Source: CAZDUS01 sp044344495 (GTDB taxonomy: Bacteria > Verrucomicrobiota > Kiritimatiellia > CAIKKV01 > CAITUY01). Taken from it: a stretch of DNA of 31,693 nt. A model generated the notes under the pieces. It did not search any database, was not told the DNA's origin, and saw only the letters and a program-made list of their open reading frames with translations. Below are positions 7,410-15,639 of the stretch, in pieces. Every line of letters begins with the position of its first letter. Within the stretch, counting starts at the first letter, position 1. The DNA lies in NCBI GenBank assembly GCA_044344495.1, contig JBIJCW010000005.1, positions 1 to 31,693 of the forward strand. Reading direction: 5' to 3'. The translations under genes and the position numbers were made by a program.

Positions 7410-7580
7410 ATGGCCTACGTAATATCAGACAAGTGTACCAAGTGTGGAAGTTGCGCGCCGGTGTGTCCACAGGAAGCCATTGCCGAGGGCGACAAGATGT
7501 TCGTGATTGATGCCGACAAGTGCGTTGATTGCGGGTTGTGCGTTGGCGAATGCCCCGTGGAAGCCATCTCGCCCCAGTGA
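7410..7580 (+). CDS. 2x[4Fe-4S] ferredoxin
   Basis: A 56-residue clostridial-type ferredoxin. There are two CxxCxxCxxxCP motifs: Cys9/12/15/19 and Cys38/41/44/48, each followed by the usual acidic or Ala-Ile segment (QEAIAE, VEAIS). It should carry low-potential electrons in the cytoplasm. The start at 7410 is supported by an AGAGGAGCGGAGAG stretch just upstream. The stop overlaps the next start as TGATG (7578-7582), so the radical SAM enzyme is translationally coupled. It could therefore be the dedicated electron donor that reduces the radical SAM cluster; that role is inference from coupling. Confidence 0.9.
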   Translation: MAYVISDKCTKCGSCAPVCPQEAIAEGDKMFVIDADKCVDCGLCVGECPVEAISPQ

Positions 7581-8518
7581 TGGATGGCCAGTATCGATTC
7601 CTGTTCGGCCCAGTCCGCTCACGGCGGCTGGGCCGTTCGCTTGGTGTCGACCTTGTTCCGTTCAAAGTCTGCACCTACGACTGTCCCTACTGCCAGGTTG
7701 GCGCCACGGTCACCAAGACCCTGGAGCGAGGGGAGTATGTGCCGACGGCCGAGGTCATGGCTGAAATCGACCACTGGCTGGCGCATGACGGCCAGGCGGA
7801 CTGCCTGACGCTGTCGGGGGCCGGCGAGCCGACGCTTCATTCCCGGTTTGGCGAGATTCTTCAGCACATCGGGTCCCGTTGTTCGATCCGGCGGGTTCTG
7901 CTGAGCAACGGATCGCTCTTTCACCTCAAGGATGTTCGCGATGGAGCCGTCCACGCCGATGTGGTCAAGGCCACGTTGGGCGCTTGGGATGAGGCGTCGT
8001 TTGAGGCTGTGCATCATCCCTGTGCGGGGCTGGAGTTCGCGGAATTCCTTGGTGGGTTGAAGGCGATGCGGGCGGCGTTTTCCGGCGAGTACTGGCTGGA
8101 AGTCTTTCTGGTGGCGGGGGTGAATGACAGTGATGAGGCGGTGGAACGGCTGGTGCGGCTGGCGGGAGAGATTGGTGCCGACCGTCTCCACTTGAACACG
8201 GCGGTGCGTCCGCCGCATGATGCCCGCGTGATGCCGGTGGCTCCGGAGCGGCTCAGGGCGGTGGCACGGCGGTTCAATCCGGAAGCCGAGGTGGTGGCGA
8301 CTGTGGTGGACCTCCCTGCCGCTGCCGCGGCGGCAGGGGCGGTTGACGACAGGGTGCTGCAACTGATCCGGCGGCATCCGTGTACGGTGGAAGAGATCGT
8401 CTCTGCCCTTGGGTTGGAGATGGCGTCGGTGAACCGGGCGTTGGAGTTGCTGGTCGCCAACAAGGCGGTTCGAATTGAATGGCGGGATGGAAAACCGTAT
8501 ATGGTCGGGACTGGATGA
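7580..8518 (+). CDS. Radical SAM protein (COG0731 type) with C-terminal winged-helix domain
   Basis: 312 residues from the ATG at 7580; an upstream in-frame start would overlap the whole end of the ferredoxin. The N-terminus is FGPVRSRRLGRSLGVDLVP, typical of COG0731 Fe-S oxidoreductases. The cluster motif CxxxCxxC follows at Cys31/35/38 (CTYDCPYC), then the SAM-binding LSGAGEPTLH. The barrel continues to ~residue 245. A spacer rich in Ala precedes a ~65-residue winged-helix-like domain (RRHPCTVEEIVSALGLEMASVNRALELLV). Relatives of COG0731 include the tRNA-modifying TYW1/Taw1 lineage, but the substrate of the bacterial branch is not established. The stop overlaps the ABC-F start as ATGA (8515-8518). 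Confidence 0.85.
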   Translation: MDGQYRFLFGPVRSRRLGRSLGVDLVPFKVCTYDCPYCQVGATVTKTLERGEYVPTAEVMAEIDHWLAHDGQADCLTLSGAGEPTLHSRFGEILQHIGSRCSIRRVLLSNGSLFHLKDVRDGAVHADVVKATLGAWDEASFEAVHHPCAGLEFAEFLGGLKAMRAAFSGEYWLEVFLVAGVNDSDEAVERLVRLAGEIGADRLHLNTAVRPPHDARVMPVAPERLRAVARRFNPEAEVVATVVDLPAAAAAAGAVDDRVLQLIRRHPCTVEEIVSALGLEMASVNRALELLVANKAVRIEWRDGKPYMVGTG

Positions 8519-10488
8519 TTGATTTCCAGAACATATCCGTTGGTTTCGGGACCCAGCAGGTGCTAAACGATGCCTCGTTCCGGATCAATCGTGGCGAGCG
8601 GGTGGGGATTGTCGGTCCCAATGGCGCCGGCAAGAGTACGATTTTCGCGCTGGTTACCGGGGAGATGACTCCGGACCGGGGCACCCTCACGGTGCCGCGC
8701 GACCTGAGGATCAGTCATTTACATCAACAGCTCAAGCCGGGGGCCGATGACGTCAACCTGTTGGAGTATGCCGAGAATGCCGTTCCGGGGTTGATCACGA
8801 TCCAGCGGGAGATTGAGACGTTGGAGGCTGGACTTGAGTCGGCCGGCGAGGAGGAACGTGCCCGCCTTATCAAGCGGATGGGGGCGTTGCAGACGGATTT
8901 TGAGCACATGGGTGGTTACGCGATCAGCAGTCGGACCAAGGCGGCGTTGGGAGGGCTGGGATTCAAGACGAGTGATTTCCACAGTCCCTTCAACTCATTT
9001 AGCGGCGGTTGGCAGATGCGGGCCGAATTGGCGCGTGCGCTGGTGGCCGAGCCGGATCTGCTGCTGCTGGATGAGCCGACCAACTTCCTGGATATTCCCG
9101 CCGTGGAGTGGTTGCAGCGCTATCTCCGCGACTACAAGGGGACCCTGGTGCTGGTATCGCATGACCGCTACCTTTTGAATTCCCTTTCGACGGTGACGAT
9201 CGAAGTGGCGGGCGGGATGGTGACGCGGTACGCAGGCAACTTCAATCAGTACGAGGAGGTGTGCCGGAGCCGCCACGAGCAACTGGAAGCGGCGCGCGGG
9301 AACCAGGAACGGCGCAAGGAGCAGATCGAGCGGTTTATTGAGCGGTTCCGGGCCAAGAACACCAAGTCCTCCCAGGTGCAGAGCCGGATCAAGATGCTGG
9401 AGAAGATGGAGGAGGTCGAGATTCCGCGGATTGTGATGCGGGCCCCCCGGATCCGGGTTCCGTCCCCGCCGCATTGCGGGGTTGAGATTGTGCGGCTGGA
9501 AGGGGCGGGGATTACGTATGACGGCGACAGTTGGGTGCTGCGCGGGTTGGATCTGCGGATTGAGCGGGGCGAGAAACTGGGGTTGGTCGGATTGAACGGA
9601 ACCGGCAAGACGACCCTGCTCAGGGCCATAGCGGGGCGTCTGCCGCTCAACGAGGGGCGGCGGTATGTTGGCAATCACGTTGTCATGGGGTATCAGGCGC
9701 AGGATTTTGCCGAGTTGATGGACCCCGGCCGGACGGTGTTGGAAACGGCGCGGTCAGGCGCGCTGCATCTATCCGAACGGGAGGTGCGCGGGGCGCTGGG
9801 GGGGTTCTTCTTTTCCGGCGATGCCGTGGAGAAGAAGGTGGGGGTGTTGAGCGGCGGCGAGAAGATGCGGCTGGCGTTTGTGCGATTGCTGCTCAACCCG
9901 CCCAATTTCCTGTTGCTGGACGAACCGACAACGCATCTGGACATTCCCTCGCGCGAGGCGCTGGAGAATGCCCTGCAGGATTACGAGGGGACGATCTGCC
10001 TGGTCAGCCATGACATTGAGTTCACGCGGCATGTGGCCAAGGGCATCCTGGCCATGGCGCCGCCGCAGGTGCGGCGTTTTCCGGGCGGCTACGATTACTA
10101 TCGCGAGAAGATGGAGGGGGAGGAGAGGGGTCAGGGTTCAGGAGTCAGGAGTCAGAATCCAGAATCCAGAATCCAGAATGAAGGGGACGGAGAGAAGGCG
10201 GGGGTAGGGGATCGGAAGGCGCTGAGGCGGGAGCGGGCTGAAAGGCGGCAGGAAGCGGGAAAGTTTCGCAAGCCGGTCGAGAAACGGGTCAAGGATGCGG
10301 AGCGGCGGATTGCCGACCTGGAGCGCGAACGCGACCTGTTGACAGAGGGGTTGATGAAGCCCGGCGCCGGCACTGACTATGCATCCATCAACCGGCGTCT
10401 CAGTGAGATTCAGGTGGATCTGGCCGATTCGTTTGAACGATGGGAGAAGGCATCGGCTGAGCTGGAGAAGTTGGATGCATTGGATTGA
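8515..10488 (+). CDS. ABC-F family ATPase (YheS/YdiF-like ribosome-associated factor)
   Basis: 657 residues with two nucleotide-binding domains on one chain and no membrane segments, the ABC-F layout. Domain 1 has Walker A GPNGAGKST, signature FSGGWQMR and Walker B LLLLDEPTNFLD. Domain 2 has GLNGTGKTT, LSGGEKMR and LLLDEPTTHLD, with SHD switch histidines after both. The charged inter-domain linker (about residues 255-310) is the element that reaches tRNA in ribosome-bound ABC-F proteins. A coiled-coil tail (EKRVKDAERRIADLERERD) ends the protein. Between domain 2 and that tail sits a low-complexity insert (~539-557) encoded by a 7-base-period array. The gene is ATGA-coupled to the radical SAM gene and overlaps the symporter start by 14 bases. 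Confidence 0.9.
   Translation: MIDFQNISVGFGTQQVLNDASFRINRGERVGIVGPNGAGKSTIFALVTGEMTPDRGTLTVPRDLRISHLHQQLKPGADDVNLLEYAENAVPGLITIQREIETLEAGLESAGEEERARLIKRMGALQTDFEHMGGYAISSRTKAALGGLGFKTSDFHSPFNSFSGGWQMRAELARALVAEPDLLLLDEPTNFLDIPAVEWLQRYLRDYKGTLVLVSHDRYLLNSLSTVTIEVAGGMVTRYAGNFNQYEEVCRSRHEQLEAARGNQERRKEQIERFIERFRAKNTKSSQVQSRIKMLEKMEEVEIPRIVMRAPRIRVPSPPHCGVEIVRLEGAGITYDGDSWVLRGLDLRIERGEKLGLVGLNGTGKTTLLRAIAGRLPLNEGRRYVGNHVVMGYQAQDFAELMDPGRTVLETARSGALHLSEREVRGALGGFFFSGDAVEKKVGVLSGGEKMRLAFVRLLLNPPNFLLLDEPTTHLDIPSREALENALQDYEGTICLVSHDIEFTRHVAKGILAMAPPQVRRFPGGYDYYREKMEGEERGQGSGVRSQNPESRIQNEGDGEKAGVGDRKALRRERAERRQEAGKFRKPVEKRVKDAERRIADLERERDLLTEGLMKPGAGTDYASINRRLSEIQVDLADSFERWEKASAELEKLDALD
10128..10183 (+). 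repeat. 7-base-period array in the ABC-F gene
   Basis: Eight tandem heptamers: GGGTCAG, GGTTCAG, GAGTCAG, GAGTCAG, AATCCAG, AATCCAG, AATCCAG, AATGAAG. It is in-frame within the gene and encodes a polar linker (GSGVRSQNPESRIQNEG) between the second ATPase domain and the coiled-coil tail. Confidence 0.85.
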
Positions 10489-12610
10489 TTGGGTCATGGT
10501 GCTGGTGCCGTTGGCGGTGGTCATCTGGATCGGGTGGCGCACCCAGCGTTATATGCGGGGGGTGGCCGACTTTCTGGCGGCGGGCCGGGTGGCGGATCGT
10601 TATCTGGTGGCGGTGGCGTCCGGTGAGGCGGCGCTGGGGTTGATCACCATCGTGGCGCTGGTGGAGATGTACTACAAGTCAGGGTACGCGGTGGGATTCT
10701 GGTGGCAACTCTCGGCGCCGATTGTCCTGCTCATGACGCTCACCGGGTTTGTTGTCTATCGCTTCCGGGAGACGCGCGCCATGACGCTGGCCCAGTTCTT
10801 CGAGATGCGCTACTCCCGGCGGTTCCGGATATTTGCGGGGGTCCTGACCTATGTGTCCGGGGTGTTGAACTACGCCATCTTTCCCGCGGTGGGCGGCCGA
10901 TTCCTGCTCTACTATTGCCAGTTTCCCGACACGGTGACCCTGCTTGGTGTGGGGGTTTCCACCTATGGATTGCTGATGGCCGGGGCCCTGGCGGTGGCGC
11001 TGGTGATCGTGTTGCGCGGCGGGCAGGTGACGGCCATGGTGACTGACTGTGCCCAGGGTGTCTTCAGTTATTTTGCCTTTGCGGCCATCATCGCCGCCAT
11101 TTTCGGTGTGTTCAGCATGGCGCAATTCAAGGACGTCATGCTGGCCCGCGGGCCCGGGCTCTCCTTTATTGATCCGTTTGATACGGCGAAACTCATGGAT
11201 TTCAACATCCTGTTTGTCCTGATCGGCATTTTCAGTTCCGTATACAGCAGGATGGCGTGGCAGGGAAGTCAGGCCTACAACTGTTCAGCGGCCTCGCCGC
11301 ATGAGCAGAAGATGGGGGCGGTGCTGGGTACATGGCGGGGCGGGTTCATGACCCTGATGATCATGCTGCTGGCCCTGGCGGGCTTCACGTGCATGAACCA
11401 TCCCGACTTCGCGCCGCAGGCCCAGGCGATCCGGCAGGAGCTGGTCCAGCGGATTCATTTTGGCGATGCTGCCGCCACGACGGCCATGCAAACGCAGATG
11501 CTGGTGCCCATTGCCGTGCGGCACCTCCTGCCGGTCGGGGTGATTGGAATTTTCCTGGCGCTGATGATCTTCCACATGGTGGGGACGGACACCATCTATA
11601 TGCATTCCTGGGGCAGCATTTTTGTGCAGGATGTGATCCTGCCGTTCCGTAAGAAACCGTTTACCCCGGAGCAGCAGATTCGCTGGTTACGCTGGTCCAT
11701 TGTGGGGGTGGCGGTCTTTGCCTGGGTGTTCAGTTTCTTCTTCAGCCAGACGACCTACCTGCTGATGTTCATGGCGTTGACGGGGACGATCTACCTGGGC
11801 GGGGCGGGGGCGTGCATCATCGGCGGGTTGTATTGGAAGCGCGGGACGACGGCGGGGGCCTGGAGCGCCATGTTGTTCGGTTCCATCTTCGGCGTACTCG
11901 GGTTTCTCGGGAACCGGTACTGGTCCTCCCTGGTATATCCATGGCTGGCGGGGCATGCGCCGGGGGTCCTGGCGGGGTTGAAGTCCGGGCTGGAGGGAGT
12001 GGGCAACCGGTTGCCGTTCACGCATTGGGTGGTGGCGGCGGACAAATGCCCGATCAGCGGGCAGGAGTTGTATTTCCTGACGATGCTGGGGTCGCTGACC
12101 CTGTATATTGTGGTATCACTGGCGACCACCAAGGAGGCCTTCAATCTTGACCGTCTACTGCACCGGGGCGCGTATGCGCGCGATCTGCCGCCTGGGGCAG
12201 TGCCGACGTCGAAGCCGCTCCGCGGCTGGCGGGTGTTGCTGGGGATCACACCGGAGTATACGCGCGGCGACCGCATTCTGGCCTGGTCGGTCTTCTTGTA
12301 CACCATGTTGCAGTTCGGCTTATTCCTGTTCGTGGCGGTCTCGAACCTGATTTCGCGCTGGCCCAAGGAGAACTTCTGGTTGTACTGGAAGTATGTGACG
12401 GTGGTTCAGAGTCTGCTGGTGGGGTTGATCAGTACCATCTGGTTCTCATGGGGCGGCGTACGGGGGATGTGGCGGTTGTTCGGGCGGTTGGATGCACTGC
12501 AACGCGACACGCTGGACAACGGGCGCGTGGTGGGGCACGTCAGCGCCAATGAAGTGGCAAGGATGGAGAGGATTCAGGAGCCGGAAGTCAGGAACCGGGA
12601 GTCAGGCTGA
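10475..12610 (+). CDS. Sodium:solute symporter (SSS family)
   Basis: 711 residues from the ATG at 10475; earlier in-frame starts translate ABC-F sequence and are rejected. The protein opens with a TM helix (WVMVLVPLAVVIWIG), then the SSS-typical YMRGVADFLAAGR and, further on, FRETRAMTLAQFFEMRYSRRFR, which matches the 'T..EFF..RYS..FR' region of the family. About 13 helices can be counted. Core SSS proteins are ~500-550 residues; here the C-terminal third adds a large loop and extra helices, as in PVC and Bacteroidota relatives of sugar or nucleoside carriers. It starts inside the ABC-F gene (14-base overlap), so it is translationally coupled. The solute is unknown. The last residues (IQEPEVRNRESG) are encoded by a 7-base repeat array. 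Confidence 0.85.
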   Translation: MHWIDWVMVLVPLAVVIWIGWRTQRYMRGVADFLAAGRVADRYLVAVASGEAALGLITIVALVEMYYKSGYAVGFWWQLSAPIVLLMTLTGFVVYRFRETRAMTLAQFFEMRYSRRFRIFAGVLTYVSGVLNYAIFPAVGGRFLLYYCQFPDTVTLLGVGVSTYGLLMAGALAVALVIVLRGGQVTAMVTDCAQGVFSYFAFAAIIAAIFGVFSMAQFKDVMLARGPGLSFIDPFDTAKLMDFNILFVLIGIFSSVYSRMAWQGSQAYNCSAASPHEQKMGAVLGTWRGGFMTLMIMLLALAGFTCMNHPDFAPQAQAIRQELVQRIHFGDAAATTAMQTQMLVPIAVRHLLPVGVIGIFLALMIFHMVGTDTIYMHSWGSIFVQDVILPFRKKPFTPEQQIRWLRWSIVGVAVFAWVFSFFFSQTTYLLMFMALTGTIYLGGAGACIIGGLYWKRGTTAGAWSAMLFGSIFGVLGFLGNRYWSSLVYPWLAGHAPGVLAGLKSGLEGVGNRLPFTHWVVAADKCPISGQELYFLTMLGSLTLYIVVSLATTKEAFNLDRLLHRGAYARDLPPGAVPTSKPLRGWRVLLGITPEYTRGDRILAWSVFLYTMLQFGLFLFVAVSNLISRWPKENFWLYWKYVTVVQSLLVGLISTIWFSWGGVRGMWRLFGRLDALQRDTLDNGRVVGHVSANEVARMERIQEPEVRNRESG
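12571..12605 (+). repeat. 7-base-period array at the 3' end of the symporter gene
   Basis: Five tandem heptamers: GATTCAG, GAGCCGG, AAGTCAG, GAACCGG, GAGTCAG, immediately followed by GC and the TGA stop. It shares the NNNTCAG pattern with the ABC-F array 2.4 kb upstream and forms the protein's extreme C-terminus. Confidence 0.8.
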
Positions 12611-12619
12611 ATTTTCCGT

Positions 12620-13819
12620 CTACACGCCGGCGATGAATCCCTTGAGGTATTCCGACTCGGGGAATCCCGGTTTTCTTGGGTGATCGGGGGGCTGTCCGAT
12701 ATCCGCCAGGAATTGGAGGGGGCGTTGCGCGTCACGGGCGGCGCCTTCGATGACTTTCCCGAAGAGGATGCGATCCACAAGGCCGCTGCAGGAGAAACTG
12801 AAGAGAATGCCGCCCGGCGCCAGGAGTTTGCAGGCCTGCAGGTTGAGGTCCTTGTAGGCACGGAGGCCCGGTTTCATCTTATCCTGCCGGGTGACCAGGC
12901 GGGGTGGATCGAGAATGATCAGGTCGAAGGACCTGCTGTCATCCCGGAGTTCGCGCAGGGCGTCGAAGGCATCGCCGATGCCGTATTCGGAACGGGCGGG
13001 GCTGGCGGCGGCGGGGTTGAGGGACAGCATACGGGTGGCCATTTCCCGGGCGGAGGCGGCGGAGTCAATGGAGAGGACGGATGCGGCGCCGCTGGTCAGG
13101 GCGGCGATGCCGAAGGTGTCCGTGTAGGCAAAGACATTCAGAACCCGCGGGGCACCCAGTCGGCGGACCCAGTCGGCGACGGCGCGGCGGCTGACGCTCT
13201 GGTCGAGGTAGAAACCGGTTTTGTGCCCATTCTCCACGTCCGCCAGAAAGGACCACGCATCTTCCTTGAACGGCACCGGGCCGGTGAGGGGGGCTCCCCA
13301 GGCGAGTCCTTTGCGGGGTTCCAGTCTTTCATGGCGGCGGACATCCACATCGGAGCGTTCCCAAATGGTGGAAGGGTGGTAAAGGTCAACCAGGGCGGCG
13401 ATGAGGGTGTCACGCCGTTTCTCCCAGGGGGCGGTCAGCAACTGGAACACGAGGGTGTTTGCGTAGCGGTCGATGATAACGCCGGGGAGTCCGTCGCTTT
13501 CCGAGAAGGCGATGCGTTCCGCGCCGTCGGGTCCGGCGGCCATCCACTTGGCGCGGCGGCTTTTGGCGAGGGCAAGGCGTTCACGGATGCCGGCTTCGTC
13601 GAGGCGGGCGTCCGGGCGGGTGTCGAAGACGCGGGCCCTGATTTCGGAAGGGGGGTGAACTGTGGCGCGGGCCAAAAAGGTGCCGTTGGCGGAAAGGATG
13701 TCGGCCTCATCCTCCTTGGGGTTCCCTTCCTGACGGGCGATGGCGCCGGACATGATCCATGGGTGGCCGCGGGTGATGGGGATATCGCGGCCTGGTTTGA
13801 GATGAAGAATCAATGACAT
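12620..13819 (-). CDS. rlmI: 23S rRNA (cytosine-C5) methyltransferase RlmI family
   Basis: A 399-residue class I SAM methyltransferase. The N-terminal ~75 residues form a PUA-like RNA-binding domain (LKPGRDIPITRGHPWIMSGAI). The middle carries GLPGVIIDRY and the family hallmark GHKTGFYLDQ, then the SAM-binding segment VLNVFAYTDTFGIAAL, the motif IILDPPRL and the cysteine-containing FSCSGLV. The C-terminus DHPRKPGFPESEYLKG is diagnostic of RlmI/YccW. E. coli RlmI makes m5C1962 in 23S rRNA. The start at 13819 gives the standard length, with GGAG about 10 bases upstream. The gene is convergent with the symporter (9-base gap) and divergent from tlyA. Confidence 0.9.
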   Translation of the reverse strand: MSLILHLKPGRDIPITRGHPWIMSGAIARQEGNPKEDEADILSANGTFLARATVHPPSEIRARVFDTRPDARLDEAGIRERLALAKSRRAKWMAAGPDGAERIAFSESDGLPGVIIDRYANTLVFQLLTAPWEKRRDTLIAALVDLYHPSTIWERSDVDVRRHERLEPRKGLAWGAPLTGPVPFKEDAWSFLADVENGHKTGFYLDQSVSRRAVADWVRRLGAPRVLNVFAYTDTFGIAALTSGAASVLSIDSAASAREMATRMLSLNPAAASPARSEYGIGDAFDALRELRDDSRSFDLIILDPPRLVTRQDKMKPGLRAYKDLNLQACKLLAPGGILFSFSCSGLVDRILFGKVIEGAARDAQRPLQFLADIGQPPDHPRKPGFPESEYLKGFIAGV

Positions 13820-13911
13820 GACGATGACTCCGGGTTGATGAAAGTTGGGACACGATGAATGAGAGGGCGCCTTGTGTCAAGAGCGAGGGGTGGGGCCGAT
13901 CTAATCCATGC

Positions 13912-13939
13912 TTGATTCCGGCAGGCGGTGGACTATTCT
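13912..13939 (+). promoter_or_regulatory. Candidate promoter of tlyA-nadK
   Basis: TTGATT (13912-13917), 16-base spacer, TATTCT (13934-13939), in the ~160-base divergent region between rlmI and tlyA. Transcription would start near 13946, about 33 bases before the tlyA ATG. Confidence 0.4.
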
Positions 13940-13978
13940 CACGACGGTAGGCACGGTGCCGGGAGGACTGAGGGCGAT

Positions 13979-14734
13979 ATGGCGAAGCAACGGCTTGATT
14001 TGATGCTGGTGGAGCGGGGGTTGGCCGCAAGCCGTGAGAAGGCGCAGCGGTTGATCCTGGCGGGGGTGGTTCGCGTGGAAGGGACGGTGGCGGACAAGCC
14101 CGGGCGCGAAGTGGATGTGCAGGCGGGTGTCACGGTGGAGGCGCCGGAGCCATTTGTAGGGCGGGGGGGAGGCAAACTGGAGGCGGCCTTTCAGGCGTTT
14201 GGCTTGAATGTGACCGGGCTCGTGTGCGTGGATATCGGGGCCTCGACCGGCGGGTTCACCGACTGCATGCTGCAGCATGGGGCGGCCAAGGTGTATGCGA
14301 TTGATGTGGGGCACGGCCAACTCGACTGGCGGGTGAGGAGCGATCCCCGGGTTGTTGTAAAGGAAAGGCTCAATGCACGGTATCTTGCCGCCCGGGACAT
14401 TCCGGAACCGTTCCGGTTCGCCTCGGTGGATGTCTCGTTCATCTCCTTGACGCTGATACTACCCCCTGTTACAACGCTGATCGAGCCCGGCGGCGAGCTG
14501 GTGACGCTGATCAAGCCGCAGTTTGAGGCCGGGCGCGAGCAGGTGGAGAAGGGCGGAGTTGTCCGTGATCCCGCCGCGCGTGACGAGGTTGTCCACCGGA
14601 TCCGGGAGTTCGGGACGGGGATCCTGAATCTGGACTGGCTGGGGTTATGCGAGTCGCCGCTGAAGGGGCCTGCGGGCAACGTGGAGTTTCTGGCATGGTG
14701 GCGGAAGGGGCAGGGGGGGGCGGGGAATGGTTGA
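13979..14734 (+). CDS. tlyA: TlyA family rRNA (cytidine-2'-O)-methyltransferase
   Basis: 251 residues starting MAKQRLDLMLVERGL; a GGGAGGACTGAGGG stretch precedes the ATG at 13979. Residues 1-60 form an S4 RNA-binding domain (RLDLMLVERGLAASREKAQ). The rest is an FtsJ/RrmJ-type methyltransferase with GRGGGKLEAAF, the SAM loop DIGASTGGFTD, DVSFISL and IKPQFEAG, plus a late NVEF, which together supply the K-D-K-E type active-site positions of the family. TlyA enzymes 2'-O-methylate cytidines in 16S and/or 23S rRNA and affect capreomycin sensitivity. It is followed by nadK after 33 bases; the tlyA-nadK order is also known from Firmicutes and other phyla. Confidence 0.9.
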   Translation: MAKQRLDLMLVERGLAASREKAQRLILAGVVRVEGTVADKPGREVDVQAGVTVEAPEPFVGRGGGKLEAAFQAFGLNVTGLVCVDIGASTGGFTDCMLQHGAAKVYAIDVGHGQLDWRVRSDPRVVVKERLNARYLAARDIPEPFRFASVDVSFISLTLILPPVTTLIEPGGELVTLIKPQFEAGREQVEKGGVVRDPAARDEVVHRIREFGTGILNLDWLGLCESPLKGPAGNVEFLAWWRKGQGGAGNG

Positions 14735-14767
14735 TAGTCAATAGCGGATGGGAAGAGAGGAAAAGGC

Positions 14768-15625
14768 ATGAAAACGATCGGGGTGATAGCCAATGGCATG
14801 AAGGAGAAGGCGGGTGAGGCGCTGGGTCGGCTCCGGGTGAAGGCGGAAGCACTGGGAGTGCGCCTGTTGCCGGAACCTGAAACCGCCGCTTTGCTGGGGA
14901 TGCCCGCCGCCGGATCGGTGCGGGATGTCCTGCAACGCGCAGAGATCGTCATGGTTATGGGCGGTGACGGCACGATGTTGCGAACGGTGCGCGCGCTGGA
15001 TGGGCGTGATGTTCCGGTGATTGGCGTCAACCTGGGGGCTCTGGGGTTCATGACCAGCGTGACCGAGGACAGGCTCGAGTACGCCCTTGATTGCCTGATG
15101 TCGGGGGATTACACCACCTCCCTGAGGACCATCATCGATTGCACCGTGATTCGTGGCGGGAAAGTGATCACAGATTGCCGGGCGTTGAACGACGTGGTGC
15201 TGACGTCCATCAATTCCCGGGTAGTGGCGTTACGGATGAAGGTGAGCGGGGAAACGGTGGGCGATTTTGTGTGTGATGGTTTGATTATCTCCACGCCCAC
15301 GGGAAGCACGGGGCATTCGCTGTCGGCGGGCGGGCCGATCCTGATGCCGACATCGCGGGCGTTGCTGGCGAGCCTGATCTGTCCGCATACGCTCAGCACG
15401 CGACCGCTGGTGATACCGGATGATGCGGTGGTGGGTGTGGAGGTGGTGGACCGTTCGCTGGGCGCCAAACTGGGTGTTGATGGGCAGGTGGAGCAGGAGT
15501 TGGAAGTCGGGGACCGTGTGGAGGTCCGGCAGAGCGTGCAGGGGGTGCGGCTGATTCACTTGCCGGGTTACAGTTATTTCTCCGTGCTACGGCAGAAACT
15601 GCACTGGCGCGGTTCGAACGTGTAA
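14768..15625 (+). CDS. nadK: NAD kinase
   Basis: 285 residues. It phosphorylates NAD to NADP in the cytosol. The sequence shows the nucleotide motif GGDGTMLRTVR at ~61-71, GVNLGALGFMT, the NDVVL segment and the glycine-rich PTGSTGHSLSAGGPI of the conserved GGDGT/NE/D/GGGS kinase set. It ends with a GVDGQ-containing C-terminal domain. The length is normal. GAGAGGAAAAGG just before the ATG at 14768 supports the start. The NE motif reads ND here, a substitution also found in some bacterial NadK. It lies in one operon with tlyA. Confidence 0.92.
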   Translation: MKTIGVIANGMKEKAGEALGRLRVKAEALGVRLLPEPETAALLGMPAAGSVRDVLQRAEIVMVMGGDGTMLRTVRALDGRDVPVIGVNLGALGFMTSVTEDRLEYALDCLMSGDYTTSLRTIIDCTVIRGGKVITDCRALNDVVLTSINSRVVALRMKVSGETVGDFVCDGLIISTPTGSTGHSLSAGGPILMPTSRALLASLICPHTLSTRPLVIPDDAVVGVEVVDRSLGAKLGVDGQVEQELEVGDRVEVRQSVQGVRLIHLPGYSYFSVLRQKLHWRGSNV

Positions 15626-15639
15626 CATCCGTATGGGGT

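Noticed and set aside
12680..13816. 378-codon open frame opposite rlmI
   Set aside because: A GC-rich shadow frame. The opposite strand encodes a complete RlmI with all motifs.
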